Below, piece after piece: positions 14,173 to 14,589 of a DNA stretch of 14,589 bases (within the stretch, counting starts at the first letter, position 1; each line of letters begins with the position of its first letter). The stretch is from JBCDBH01 sp039184055 (GTDB lineage: Bacteria > Acidobacteriota > Thermoanaerobaculia > Multivoradales > J023): assembly GCA_039184055.1 (NCBI GenBank), contig JBCDBH010000128.1, positions 1 through 14,589 on the forward strand. The letters are read 5' to 3'. Made by a program: the position numbers and the translations under genes. The notes under the pieces are model-generated. The model saw only the letters and a list, made by a program, of their open reading frames with translations, was not told the origin of the DNA and did not search any database.

Positions 14173-14589
14173 AGGCCCAGATCAGCCAGGGAACGGGCTT
14201 CCAACAGCTTGTCGGTGAGCTGTTCGAGCTTGGTGCGGTCCTCGATCGAGCCGACACGCTCGCGAGCGGAGGTCGGCAAGTCGCCGAAGCGCCGTTCGAA
14301 GAGACGGACAAGCGTCTTGCGAATACCGACCACTTCGCCTTTCAGCTCAAGCGTTTGACCGTAGGACAGCTCCATCTCACGTACCTCCATGTTTTCCCTG
14401 AGAAGTTTCTCATATTCACGCGTCTCGACTCCATCCAGCTTCAAATAGGTGACGACGCAATCGATCAATGGGCTCTTGCTCGTCTTGTCGATAAACGTCG
14501 CTCGCTCGTTGAATCGGACAGTTGTGGCGTCAGGTCACACTCGCAGTGCCAAGATCGCTATATACACGATAAAACGACGTCGAATCGCA
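14169..14589 (-). pseudogene. Remnant of an Rpn/DUF4351-type nuclease-transposase protein (C-terminal part)
   Basis: An open minus-strand stretch from 14534 down to the TAG at 14169 has no ATG start; the first usual alternative start is TTG at 14468. It reads IDCVVTYLKLDGVETREYEKL, then a charged helix (MEVREMELSYGQTLELKGE) and GIRKTLVRLFERRFGDLP...LTDKLLEARSLADLGL. The end resembles the DUF4351-like tail of Rpn/PD-(D/E)XK transposase-related proteins, usually around 250-320 aa long. In the same frame a TGA at 14535-14537 interrupts further reading towards the edge; beyond it AIRRRFIVYIAILALRV is open. This suggests a decayed or truncated copy. It could also be a short functional gene with an alternative start. 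It converges on the exported protein gene, sharing its CTAG stop. Confidence 0.55.

Noticed and set aside
1..14589. CRISPR arrays, tRNA and rRNA genes, prophage or toxin-antitoxin modules
   Set aside because: Searched by eye on both strands; no regularly spaced repeats, no cloverleaf pattern and no recognisable phage or toxin-antitoxin proteins.

Overview
The window is a high-GC, gene-dense stretch of chromosome from a free-living Gram-negative bacterium. It has an RND efflux system with an outer-membrane channel, a type IV pilus retraction ATPase, and a periplasmic lytic transglycosylase. The lineage is not certain. The PilT-type ATPase and thiolase look less like the classical enterobacterial proteins. 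A secreted protein ending in a DGFESG-type tail recalls Acidobacteriota (Thermoanaerobaculia-like) or Wenzhouxiangella-like gammaproteobacteria. That placement is an impression, not a result.

Left part (1-3802, minus strand): a compact tripartite efflux operon read right to left. It encodes an outer-membrane channel, a lipoprotein membrane-fusion subunit and an RND permease cut by the window edge. The channel is unusual: about 300 residues resembling an ABC-type substrate-binding protein (PF04392-like) are fused in front of the TolC domain. A Crp/Fnr-family regulator (3990-4628, plus) is divergent from it across a 187-bp region with a repeated TTGATC element, so it is a candidate regulator of the pump.

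Middle part: a stand-alone thiolase (4832-6016, plus) converges on a two-TM potassium channel with tandem RCK domains (6036-7655, minus), with a small hairpin between them. Divergent from the channel is a tightly packed plus-strand series: pilT-like ATPase (7786-9003), recX (9000-9467, GTGA overlap) and alaS (9520-12174). recX-alaS is the arrangement known from E. coli recA-recX-alaS, but here a PilT-type gene occupies the place of recA. A 19-bp palindrome lies upstream of pilT and a 12-bp palindrome upstream of alaS.

Right part: a 16-bp tandem repeat covers the alaS stop codon. It is followed by a lytic transglycosylase (12292-13017), pgsA (13017-13613, 1-nt overlap) and a small exported protein (13618-14172) whose body resembles PEP-CTERM-type proteins but ends in a DGFESG motif. 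At the right edge a remnant of an Rpn/DUF4351-type nuclease-transposase protein (minus) converges on it, and both stop codons come from one CTAG tetramer. No rRNA, tRNA, CRISPR array or complete insertion sequence was seen. No intergenic stretch exceeds 300 bases.
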